Part shown: piece by piece, positions 8,347-16,004 of the stretch | How the letters are laid out: the number at the start of each line of letters is the position of its first letter | Position numbering within the stretch: the stretch's first letter is position 1 | NCBI GenBank assembly: GCA_023229135.1 | Contig: JALNZT010000023.1 | Coordinates: 3,660-67,659, forward strand | DNA from: Bacteroidales bacterium | GTDB taxonomy: Bacteria; Bacteroidota; Bacteroidia; Bacteroidales; F082 | DNA length: 64,000 bases | Direction of reading: 5' to 3' | Translations under genes and position numbers: made by a program | Notes under the pieces: generated by a model | Database searches by the model: none | Told to the model about the DNA's origin: nothing | The model's input: the letters and a program-made list of their open reading frames with translations, nothing else

Positions 8347-10872
8347 ATGAAACAGAAGAACCAATTTTATCGCAGTATTTTATTGCTAATCGTCATGCTG
8401 TTTGCGCAAACAGCAAGTTATGCCCAAACAGCCACACTGCCAGCCGGCGACGGAAGCGCGGGAACACCCTACCTTATTGCCAACCTCAACAACCTTTACT
8501 GGATTACCCAAAACTCAGCAGAATGGAGTAAATATTACAAGCAAACTGCTGATATTGATGCTTCTGCTACTTCAGGTTGGGAAAGCGGAGCTGGCTTTAG
8601 CCCGATTGGCAACAGTACCACAAAATTTACTGGACAATATGATGGCCAAGGCTATAGCATTAACGGACTAGCCATTAACAGGCCGACAACCGATTATGTG
8701 GGGCTATTTGGCTTAATTGAAGGGGCAACTACACTTAAAAACGTTGTGCTGATAGATGTAGATATTTTAGGATATTGGAAAACTGCTGCTCTAGTTGGAG
8801 AAACAAATTATGGAGAATCATTATTGATTGAAAACTGTAGCACAAGTGGCACCGTTAGTGGAGACCGTTTCGTAGGTGGTTTAGTTGGTAAACATTTTGG
8901 TGGGTTGATTAAAAATTGCAGATCCAGCTGCGCAGTAACAGGTGTATTTCGTGCGGTTGGCGGACTAGTGGGGCATAATATTGCTACCATTGAAAACTCT
9001 TTTGCCACAGGGAGTATTTCAATTAATGCCGGTACATTACCTCCATCTCAATATGGAGGGTTTGTAGGACTTAATAATACCTATGGCATAATTACTAATT
9101 GCTATGCCACGGGAGACATTGATTGTAACAATGTAGCGATTAATAAGATCGGTGGCTTTGCGGGCGAAAATTCCTATACTACAATGAATAATTGTTATTC
9201 TACAGGACAAATAATTAACACTACCGATGCTACAAGTATAGGTGGTTTTGTTGGTCATGCGGCTGGTGCCTTCCTAACCAACTGCTTCTGGGATACCGAA
9301 ACCTCCGATCAGGCTGCTTCAGCTGCAGGCATAGGCAAAACCACCGCTGAAATGAAAACCAAAAGCACCTTCAAAAGTGAAGGTTGGGATTTCAACACTA
9401 TTTGGGCCATGAATGCAAGTTCCAACAGCGGCTATCCCAATCTGGACGGTATTGGTAGTAGCATCACCTGGAATGGTTCGGTAAGTAACAACTGGTATGA
9501 TGCTGAAAACTGGGATGGCGGCATTACACCTTCGGGAACAGATGATGTTATAATAGCTGTCGGCGCGAACAGCCTTGTTGTTCAATCCTATTCAGGTTTT
9601 TATTGTAATAACCTAACGATCAACAATATTGCTGAACTTACTGTCCAAGCCGAAGGCTCACTGATTACCTTTGGCACCATCACCAACAACGGCACGATAA
9701 ACGTAGAAAAAACCATTGCTAACAATGATAAATGGCACTTTATTGCCGCACCCAACAGCACTACCACCGCTAACACATTCAGCGGCATGTATTTGCAGAA
9801 ATGGAATGAGTCAACAAATTTATGGATTGATATTATCGATGCGGCAGAAAGTCTTACGCCTCTAAAAGGCTACAGCTTATGGAGTCCTGCGCCTGTCAGA
9901 GGCAGCTTTAGCTTCACCGGAACACCAAATACAGGCGATCAAAGCATTGCCATTACCTCTGCAGGTAATGGAAGTAGTAAAGGCACAAATCTATTGGGCA
10001 ATCCTTATCCCTCTTTTGTCGATTGGGATTTAGTGAGCGGCTATGGCGCAAAATACACCTGGAATGGCACTAGCTACGACAGCCGTACTGAAGCCGGCAA
10101 CGGAAGTGGCTCCCAATACCTCAGTCCAATGGAAGGTTTCTTTATTTATACAGCAAGTGACGGAACATTTAGCCTGAACAACAGCCAGCGTGCTTATATG
10201 GCGCCCTTGAAGTCGGCAAAAACTTTAGAAAAGGGACTTGTGCTTAGCGCAACAAGCGGTGAAAACGAAAACCTTTTGTACCTCATTTTTGATGCAACAG
10301 CTTCCGAAAACTTTGAGCTTGCCGAAGATGCCTGGAAACTTTTATCGGGTACATCCGGCCTGGCCGAAATCTATTCAATAAACACTGATGGACGACTTGC
10401 TGTGGATGTGCGCCCAGAAACAGAAAGCGTGCAACTGGGATTTGTCAACGACAAGGCTGGCGTGTATAGCATCGCCATCAAAGAGATTGCTGAACTAGCA
10501 CAAGTGCAACTGGAAGACACCAAAACCAACACTTATCATAAGCTGAAAAACGGCGCATACGAATTTGTGTGGGAAACAAGCGATAGTGAAACACGCTTTA
10601 AACTGCATTTTAATGCTGTAGGAATAGATGAAGATGTGACAAGCGGCAACAATATCAAGGTTTATTCGCAGGGGAAAACTGTTTTTGTTAATTCCAGCAC
10701 AACGCAGCAAGCGCAGCTTATCATCAGCGATATGAGCGGACGAACAATGCTCGAGCAACATATTGTAGCGGAAGGCCTGCTAAGCATTCCAACAAATCTG
10801 GCAACAGGCGTTTATCTGGTGACAGTTAAAAGCAAAAGCGGCGGCTCAGTTCAAAAAGTAATCGTACAGTAA
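8347..10872 (+). CDS. Large secreted GLUG-repeat surface protein with T9SS sorting domain
   Basis: An 841-residue protein with signal peptide 1-26. Residues about 35-110 resemble the segment that precedes GLUG repeats. From about 110 to 330 there are repeated units of the type G-G-L-V-G-x-N/x-I-x-N-C/S-x-A-T-G, the GLUG motif of bacterial adhesins. A middle beta region (about 370-660) contains a NLLGNPYPSFVDWD segment similar to one in the protein at 44699-46315. The last 80 residues (N-N-I-K-V-Y ... G-V-Y-L-V-T-V) form a type A T9SS C-terminal domain. It is probably exported through the T9SS and anchored or released at the surface. The next gene, 25 bases on, encodes a small Gly-rich one-TM protein, an arrangement repeated at 44-46 kb. 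Confidence 0.82.
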   Translation: MKQKNQFYRSILLLIVMLFAQTASYAQTATLPAGDGSAGTPYLIANLNNLYWITQNSAEWSKYYKQTADIDASATSGWESGAGFSPIGNSTTKFTGQYDGQGYSINGLAINRPTTDYVGLFGLIEGATTLKNVVLIDVDILGYWKTAALVGETNYGESLLIENCSTSGTVSGDRFVGGLVGKHFGGLIKNCRSSCAVTGVFRAVGGLVGHNIATIENSFATGSISINAGTLPPSQYGGFVGLNNTYGIITNCYATGDIDCNNVAINKIGGFAGENSYTTMNNCYSTGQIINTTDATSIGGFVGHAAGAFLTNCFWDTETSDQAASAAGIGKTTAEMKTKSTFKSEGWDFNTIWAMNASSNSGYPNLDGIGSSITWNGSVSNNWYDAENWDGGITPSGTDDVIIAVGANSLVVQSYSGFYCNNLTINNIAELTVQAEGSLITFGTITNNGTINVEKTIANNDKWHFIAAPNSTTTANTFSGMYLQKWNESTNLWIDIIDAAESLTPLKGYSLWSPAPVRGSFSFTGTPNTGDQSIAITSAGNGSSKGTNLLGNPYPSFVDWDLVSGYGAKYTWNGTSYDSRTEAGNGSGSQYLSPMEGFFIYTASDGTFSLNNSQRAYMAPLKSAKTLEKGLVLSATSGENENLLYLIFDATASENFELAEDAWKLLSGTSGLAEIYSINTDGRLAVDVRPETESVQLGFVNDKAGVYSIAIKEIAELAQVQLEDTKTNTYHKLKNGAYEFVWETSDSETRFKLHFNAVGIDEDVTSGNNIKVYSQGKTVFVNSSTTQQAQLIISDMSGRTMLEQHIVAEGLLSIPTNLATGVYLVTVKSKSGGSVQKVIVQ

Positions 10873-10897
10873 AAACTACCTTAAAAAATCAGCTATT

Positions 10898-11155
10898 ATG
10901 AAAAAAATAATGAAAATAGTCAGTATTCTTACTATCGTTCTCTTCTCTTATACATCACAGGCTCAATCTCCTCCACCTCCAAATAATAACAGTGGCGGAG
11001 GAAGTGCTAACGCACCCTCCGGCTCCAATGCTCCTGTGGGCAGCGGCGGCGGTGGCGCTCCTATTGGCGGTGGCTTGTTCATTCTGTTAAGTTTGGGCGC
11101 AGCCTATGGCGGAAAAAAAGTTTACGATTTCCGGAAGCAAAAGCTGGATGAATAA
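10898..11155 (+). CDS. Small Gly/Pro-rich protein with PID-CTERM-like tail
   Basis: An 85-residue protein with a signal peptide (about 1-22, cleavage after SQAQ), a Pro/Asn/Gly/Ser-rich spacer (about 24-54), then P-I-G-G-G-L, a hydrophobic segment (LFILLSLGAAYG) and a basic end (KKVYDFRKQK). A signature, a hydrophobic helix and a basic cluster together resemble Bacteroidota C-terminal sorting signals of the PID-CTERM kind, although the usual P-I-D reads P-I-G here. The function is unknown. A homologue (94 residues) lies at 44371-44655, also next to a T9SS surface protein. No exosortase-type processing enzyme was recognised in the window. Confidence 0.72.
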   Translation: MKKIMKIVSILTIVLFSYTSQAQSPPPPNNNSGGGSANAPSGSNAPVGSGGGGAPIGGGLFILLSLGAAYGGKKVYDFRKQKLDE

Positions 11156-11244
11156 AAATTGGTAATAGTAAGCTGCTGCTACGAATTTTGTTTTTCTTGG
11201 CAGCAGCTTATAACCTGAGCTCGATTAAAATTAAAGCGCTCAGA

Positions 11245-11337
11245 TTTCATTAAATGACTGATATACAATATAAATTTTTTAAGCATAGCGAGCTATGGTT
11301 AAAAAATTTAGAGAAGTAGAGCAGTTATTTAATGAAA
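11245..11337. repeat. 93-bp nested palindromic element
   Basis: Outer arms 11245-11260 and 11322-11337 pair 15 of 16. After 10-11 unpaired bases, inner arms 11271-11289 and 11292-11310 pair 18 of 19 around a GA centre. The whole can fold into one long hairpin or cruciform. It has no coding potential and lies between two plus-strand genes. It looks like a MITE or REP-type element. Confidence 0.7.
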
Positions 11338-11387
11338 CACAGGATTTGCCACTTCTAAACAACTGTTTTCTGCGTCATATCTGCTAG

Positions 11388-11403
11388 CCATAGCTCGCTA
11401 TGC
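11388..11403. repeat. Second inverted copy of the palindrome core
   Basis: CCATAGCTCGCTATGC is the exact reverse complement of 11283-11298 in the nearby 93-bp palindrome. It could mark a partial second copy or allow alternative pairing. Confidence 0.65.
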
Positions 11404-11496
11404 CTTCGCAAATATTCCTTGAAACCAATTATTTATAAGCGGTCTGAGCCATTAATTTTATATCGAACTCAGGTTTATAGTTGGATTTTTGTCCCA

Positions 11497-12366
11497 ATGA
11501 ATAACACGATGAACCCTTTTTTAAGCAAAAGCCTTGCAACGAACAACAAGAAACGAAGTAAGAATATCATAATCAATTCGTTTATTTACTTTGTTATTGC
11601 CTATTATATCGTAGCATTTTCGGCTAATCTCTTCATCGTCTTGTTGGCAAAGATTGTGGGCTTTGATGCAGAATTCCATTTTAATGGCTTTAGATTATCG
11701 GGACAAGAATGGACGGCTGAAGCCATCATATTTTTATATTTCTTTGGAAATCTTTTCAGCCTGTTTCTGGCCTATTTTTTCCATCGAAAATACCGCAAAC
11801 AAAGGAGGTTTCGGAATAAAATAAACCTCTTATACCTTTGGATTTATATCCTTGCGATGTGTTGGTTTTTTGGCGAACTCATTGTAGGTGCAATTTTCAA
11901 TACAGGATTGAACAGTGCTTTTATCGCCTTTCAGCTTCCTTATTTTTTAAGGGTATTTATGACCTTTGCCGGAATTTTCATTTTGATTTATTCAGGGTAT
12001 CAGGCTCAGAAACAAGTGATTATTTCAGCACATTTGTACTTTACTGAATTACAAGGCAGTGAAGTGAAAAAATTTCTATCCAATCAAATATTCAAGCCTG
12101 CCTTGTTGGGTTTGGGGGTAATTTTTTTACTGAAATTACCGCATATAGGACAATACCATTATGTTGATATTATCACATTGCTAACAATAGGTTTTATGAT
12201 TGCAGGGCTATTTATCCGATCAAAATCGGAATTCAGCATACAGTTCAAATCTAGAAATGGCGATTTATATAAACCGGATCTTAGCATCTCAAAAACACTT
12301 GTTATAGCGGTGTTTATGTGTCTGGCTTTGTTGAGAATTACCTTTGCCGGCGGTATCACGTTTTAG
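11497..12366 (+). CDS. Uncharacterised multi-pass membrane protein
   Basis: A 289-residue protein counted from ATG 11497. The frame extends up to TTG 11419, but that region lies against the palindromic repeat and is less likely to be coding; ATG 11509 is another option. Seven or so hydrophobic segments are visible (about 27-50, 68-90, 105-122, 138-160, 190-208, 215-235 and 262-280), with Lys/Arg-rich loops. No family motif is recognised. It lies between the small PID-CTERM-like gene and an Lnt-like gene, all on the plus strand, so an envelope function is plausible but unproven. Confidence 0.6.
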   Translation: MNNTMNPFLSKSLATNNKKRSKNIIINSFIYFVIAYYIVAFSANLFIVLLAKIVGFDAEFHFNGFRLSGQEWTAEAIIFLYFFGNLFSLFLAYFFHRKYRKQRRFRNKINLLYLWIYILAMCWFFGELIVGAIFNTGLNSAFIAFQLPYFLRVFMTFAGIFILIYSGYQAQKQVIISAHLYFTELQGSEVKKFLSNQIFKPALLGLGVIFLLKLPHIGQYHYVDIITLLTIGFMIAGLFIRSKSEFSIQFKSRNGDLYKPDLSISKTLVIAVFMCLALLRITFAGGITF

Positions 12367-12564
12367 CACAGAATAATGGAAGTGAAGCCTGAAAAGCGGA
12401 AAATAGCTGACAGGTTTTCAGTGAAACGGTCTTTTTCATTCAAAATTATTTTGTCCTTCGTTTTATAGATTTTAAGAGTTACTACGCTATGGGTTATTAC
12501 TTTTTAAAACCGTTAGTAACAGTACAGTTTAACATCAGCACACTATGACAGTCAAATTTTTACA

Positions 12565-13230
12565 GTGATTAATATTAAATCAGCAAGCACATTTAACACC
12601 CCACAGCGGTTAGCCTTAGCCCTCCTTTCAGCTTTGCTGATTGGTTTGGCCTACCACTTTCCGGCTGTTGTGGCCTTAACATGGGTGGCGTTTATCCCCT
12701 TGTTGTTGGCTTTGCAAGATGTCAAACCTTTGCGCGCTATTTATTTGGGCTTGGCAGCGGGTGTTGGTGCGGGCTTGTTTATCCAGGCCTGGATTGTGCC
12801 TTCAGCAAACGTATTTATGGGACAATCTGTTGTTCTGAGCGTAATGACTTTGGTAGCCGCTACGACTTTGTTTGCTCTGCCTTTTGTGCTGTTTGCTTTC
12901 ATTTATGCACGGCTTGGGATTTATTCAAAAAAGATTTCTTTGCTAAATATTTTGTTGGTTCCTGCAATTTGGGCCGCACTGGCATATTTGAACGCCCTTT
13001 CAGCAAGTACTTTCCCTTGGTTCGCTTTAAATTTGGGCAATTTCCTGTTTAACCTGCCCGAGTTGATACAGTTAGCCACAGTTATAGGTGTGTTCGGGTT
13101 TTCCTTTTTAATTGTTGGCGTAAATTACTTGTTTTTCCTGGCCATAAAAACAAAGAACTTCGACTATTTTTATATCGGAACGCTTATCATTATAACGCAA
13201 TACCTTGTAGGCTTGTTTATTATGGAATAA
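12565..13230 (+). CDS. Apolipoprotein N-acyltransferase-like membrane domain only
   Basis: A 221-residue protein from GTG 12565 with six to seven membrane spans. The order of motifs (WVAFIPLLLAL near 37-47, then PAIWAAL.YLNA.....FPWFALNL.NF, then LIQLA..IGVFGFSFLIVGVNYL) matches the N-terminal membrane domain of Lnt, which normally positions phospholipid and apolipoprotein. Full Lnt is about 500 residues and carries a periplasmic nitrilase domain with a Glu-Lys-Cys triad. Here the protein ends where that domain should start, and nothing resembling it follows in any frame before the repeats at 13.3 kb. It may be a decayed lnt, a stand-alone half, or a distinct family. Confidence 0.65.
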   Translation: MINIKSASTFNTPQRLALALLSALLIGLAYHFPAVVALTWVAFIPLLLALQDVKPLRAIYLGLAAGVGAGLFIQAWIVPSANVFMGQSVVLSVMTLVAATTLFALPFVLFAFIYARLGIYSKKISLLNILLVPAIWAALAYLNALSASTFPWFALNLGNFLFNLPELIQLATVIGVFGFSFLIVGVNYLFFLAIKTKNFDYFYIGTLIIITQYLVGLFIME

Positions 13231-13325
13231 ATAGCTGACAACATCTGGGTTTTACGATCCAATCCCCACAAAACACCACCCAAAACCTCTTGACTAACCT
13301 CATGCTTCAGCAAGGGTTTTTCCCC

Positions 13326-13400
13326 ACGAATTACAAACCGGGCTTTAGCCCTGCCATCACTTCGCATTAAGATATCGCAGCTAACGGAGCTCTAATCTCT
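13326..13400. repeat. Dispersed repeat with GGGCTTTAGCCC core
   Basis: The GGGCTTTAGCCCTGCCA segment at 13340-13356 followed by CGGAGCTCTA about 35 bases later is mirrored at 63936-63980. Identity is high in these two blocks and low between them. Confidence 0.55.
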
Positions 13401-13522
13401 TAATTTACAACCTTTTTCACCAATATTTCAGTGCCCTACATCTGTTTTATCAAGCGATGCAAAACCATAAATGATTGATCCTAAATTTCAATATAACTAC
13501 ACGGCTCAAACCAATCTTTAAA

Positions 13523-13570
13523 CCTGCCTTCCTGCGGTCCTGTCTGACGGCCAGGCAGGCAGCAGGCAGG
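13523..13570. repeat. GC-rich hairpin repeat unit, copy A
   Basis: It contains CCTGTCTG and CAGGCAGG arms around ACGGC, plus a GGCAGCAGGCAGG tail. Near-identical units occur at 33952-33994 and 34083-34128, each directly followed by TTTGAATC repeats. Confidence 0.75.
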
Positions 13571-13623
13571 TCTTTGAATCTTTGAATCTTTGAATCTTTG
13601 AATCTTTAAATCTTTGAATCTTT
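13571..13623. repeat. 9-bp tandem repeat (TTTGAATCT)n
   Basis: About six copies with a few substitutions (TTTAAATCT). Reading frames through it give meaningless SKIQRFKD peptides. It is linked to hairpin copy A. Confidence 0.85.
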
Positions 13624-13672
13624 AATATCACACCTAACGCAGCTCTATTTTCGTATTCTACATACTTTTCTA

Positions 13673-15568
13673 TTATAACCGCATCAGAAAAGCAGTTAGA
13701 TTTTCGTCGGTGGCAAGGCATAACTTTTTTCTGATGCTGCTGCGCGCATTGTCAACAGTTTTGCTGCTGCGGTTTATCAGGTTAGAAATGTCTTTTGTAC
13801 TCAAATTCAACCTTAGATAGCTACACATCCGCAGCTCGGCAGGCGACAAATCAGCGGAAAGCTGGAGCAGGCTTTGGTGAAAGCTGTCATGCACTATGGC
13901 AAAGCGGGCTTCCATTTCTTCCTGACTATCCGTTACTATATTTTGAGATAAATCTCTGATTAAGGCATTTAGTTTTTGTTGATCCGCAGCGCTAATACCT
14001 GGCATAACCGCCCTAAGTCCTTTTTTCATTGTGCTGATCAGCTCGTTATTCTTTGCCGAACTCATGGCATAATGCACCAGCTCTTTGTCTTTAATCTCTA
14101 CATTGAGGCGCAGTTTGTCATTTTCTTCCCTAGCAATTTTGTTTTTGTAAATTGACTCGCGTCGTTTGCTAATCAAAAAGCCTGTTACTGAGATTAATAA
14201 AAGTACTACAGAAATAAATACCAGCAATTTTGTACGTTCCTGGGCTTCATTAATTTCGATACTTTTTTCCAATTCACTTATTTTTCTCAGTGATTCTTCT
14301 TTCTCAAATTTTGCATTTAGCTCAAGCAGTTTTACTTTTACTTCGTTAGAATTTATGCTGTCGCGGATGGAAACATACTGTTTATAATCCTGTAATGCCG
14401 TTTCAAAATCACCTTTTTTTGAATATAGTTCAGCAGAAATATTGAGTATGTTAGGCATATATAGCTGTAAATTCATGCTTTCAGCAAGCTGCTTTGACTG
14501 CTTCAATAGTTTCTCGGCCTCAACAATATTCCCCATATCCAGCATCAGCTGAGTTTTATTGATTTTGTTCATGAAAATCCCTATCGGAATATTATTTTTC
14601 TCACACAAAAACTCCGACTTATCAAAGTAGGACAAGGCTGTTTTATAGTCTTTAACCTTTAGGTATAAGTTGGCAATATTCAAAAAGCCCCTTGCCATCA
14701 AAAATTCATTATGCAGCTTTTCGGCCTGCTCAATAGCCTTCGCGTAATAGCTTATGGCAAGTTCTGTTGAATCAGTAGCTTTATATATGACACCGAGGTT
14801 ATTATAATTCGTGATAATACTTTCAGCAGCAGCTAATTTTTTATTTATTTCCAGGGATTTTTGGGTATAATTAATCGCAGCTTCATAATTTCCAATGCCA
14901 ATATTTTGCTCTCCAATATTATTGTATATCGTTGCCAAAGCAGGGGAATTGTTCAGGTCTTTATAAATAACAGCGGCCTTTGTATAAAAGTTAATTGCTT
15001 CATTACTTTGGCCATCTTCTGCGTTTAAAATAGCTTTGTAGTTATAATATTCTGCCAGATAATTGTTGACCTCGCTCGTGTCAATGCTATGCTCTATATA
15101 AATCATGACAGAATCTGCCCTGGCAATATCCTGCGTATTCAGGTAAAATCCAGTGATTTTGAACAGGTTTTTTTTAATATAATCATCCTCTTTTATCGCT
15201 TGTGCAATTGCGAGCGACCGCTTATAATGCGGCAAAGCTTTCGCATCCCAATTGTTTGCCGAAATTTTATCGCCAAGCTCATAATAGGCTTTCATAAGCA
15301 GCGGAAGATTTTTTTTGTCTTGCTCCAAAAGTTGCAATTCACGGTCAAGCTGACGGTAAATAGTGCTGTCTTTGGTCTTATATGTATCCCGAAGCTTTAC
15401 TAACAAAAGGATTCTATCGTCAGTTGATTGCAACTTTTGCTGAATGGAATCGGGTAAAGCATGGATTGGATTGGGGTTAGTTTGCGCGACAATGGTGCTG
15501 TTAACCATACATAACAACACAAAGCAAAAATGAAAAATATATAATGTCGCTCCTGTTAAGCTTGTCAT
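13673..15568 (-). CDS. TPR-containing LuxR-type transcriptional regulator
   Basis: A 631-residue protein with a signal-like N-terminus (about 1-29). TPR repeats span about 95-410; A-T-I-Y-N-N-I-G and I-T-N-Y-N-N-L-G are clear units. A coiled-coil (about 420-455), one membrane helix (about 458-480) and a second coiled-coil follow. The C-terminal helix-turn-helix (about 565-631) contains LSPAELRMCSYLRLNLSTKD and SSKTVDNARSSIRKKL, typical of LuxR/GerE. This inside-out architecture is widespread in Bacteroidota, where periplasmic TPRs are thought to sense envelope signals. No partner is obvious nearby. Confidence 0.85.
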   Translation of the reverse strand: MTSLTGATLYIFHFCFVLLCMVNSTIVAQTNPNPIHALPDSIQQKLQSTDDRILLLVKLRDTYKTKDSTIYRQLDRELQLLEQDKKNLPLLMKAYYELGDKISANNWDAKALPHYKRSLAIAQAIKEDDYIKKNLFKITGFYLNTQDIARADSVMIYIEHSIDTSEVNNYLAEYYNYKAILNAEDGQSNEAINFYTKAAVIYKDLNNSPALATIYNNIGEQNIGIGNYEAAINYTQKSLEINKKLAAAESIITNYNNLGVIYKATDSTELAISYYAKAIEQAEKLHNEFLMARGFLNIANLYLKVKDYKTALSYFDKSEFLCEKNNIPIGIFMNKINKTQLMLDMGNIVEAEKLLKQSKQLAESMNLQLYMPNILNISAELYSKKGDFETALQDYKQYVSIRDSINSNEVKVKLLELNAKFEKEESLRKISELEKSIEINEAQERTKLLVFISVVLLLISVTGFLISKRRESIYKNKIAREENDKLRLNVEIKDKELVHYAMSSAKNNELISTMKKGLRAVMPGISAADQQKLNALIRDLSQNIVTDSQEEMEARFAIVHDSFHQSLLQLSADLSPAELRMCSYLRLNLSTKDISNLINRSSKTVDNARSSIRKKLCLATDENLTAFLMRL

Positions 15569-15708
15569 TCCTGAGTTTGTTTAGCGGACAAATATAGAGT
15601 CTTTAAAAGAAAAGGCCAACTACTTTATTTCGGAAAGCTCAATATAAATATTTCGGCAAGCGTGGGCTAATCTAATTAAGCTCGTTTAGTAAACCGTTAA
15701 ATTCTGTT

Positions 15709-15957
15709 TTACGCCATTTCAGCACTGACCATCTCGGTTGTTTTATCCTGGTGCGCTTCTTCAATCACTTTCATTTTTCCCATGATACAGTTTCCTTTTT
15801 GGCTGTGATAAAACAAAACTTCCTCGTTCAGTTTCATGGTTTTCAGTTTATTCCGTGCCTGTGCGTTGCGAACAGCATAAATTTCAAACTTCCCGTTACG
15901 TAAAATATCTTGCCAACTGCCGCGAAAAGGCACACATTTTATCAGCCAATAATTCAT
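15709..15957 (-). CDS. Truncated EVE-domain protein
   Basis: An 82-residue protein. M-N-Y-W-L-I-K-x-x-P-F, the R-N-A-Q-A-R-N-x-L motif and LFYHS match the first half of EVE domains (PUA-like fold, usually 135-150 residues), which bind modified bases in DNA or RNA. The C-terminal half, normally containing a W-V-x-V-D-like strand, is missing, and no continuation is seen downstream in any frame. It starts 47 bases after the methyltransferase stop on the same strand, so it may be the last gene of the restriction-like operon. EVE/PUA readers commonly accompany modification-dependent systems. It could be a minimal domain or a decaying gene. Confidence 0.65.
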   Translation of the reverse strand: MNYWLIKCVPFRGSWQDILRNGKFEIYAVRNAQARNKLKTMKLNEEVLFYHSQKGNCIMGKMKVIEEAHQDKTTEMVSAEMA

Positions 15958-16004
15958 ACGCAGTTATTTTAACCCGTACAACTCCAGATAATCATCGATT
16001 TTGC

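Larger units (their letters stand above)
13231..13672. other. Repeat-filled intergenic region
   Basis: This region holds no recognisable gene. It contains a GGGCTTTAGCCC-centred segment (about 13326-13400) resembling the right end of the window, a GC-rich hairpin unit (13523-13570), a 9-bp tandem array (13571-13623) and a TCTATTTTCGTATTC tail (about 13643-13657) that is also found at the right window end. Confidence 0.6.

Noticed and set aside
13571..13623. CRISPR array
   Set aside because: The 9-bp repeats are contiguous without spacers of 25-40 bases, and no cas genes are near.
13518..13721. Small ORFs reading SKIQRFKD repeats (also at 34020-34205)
   Set aside because: They translate the TTTGAATCT array and carry no plausible start or composition.
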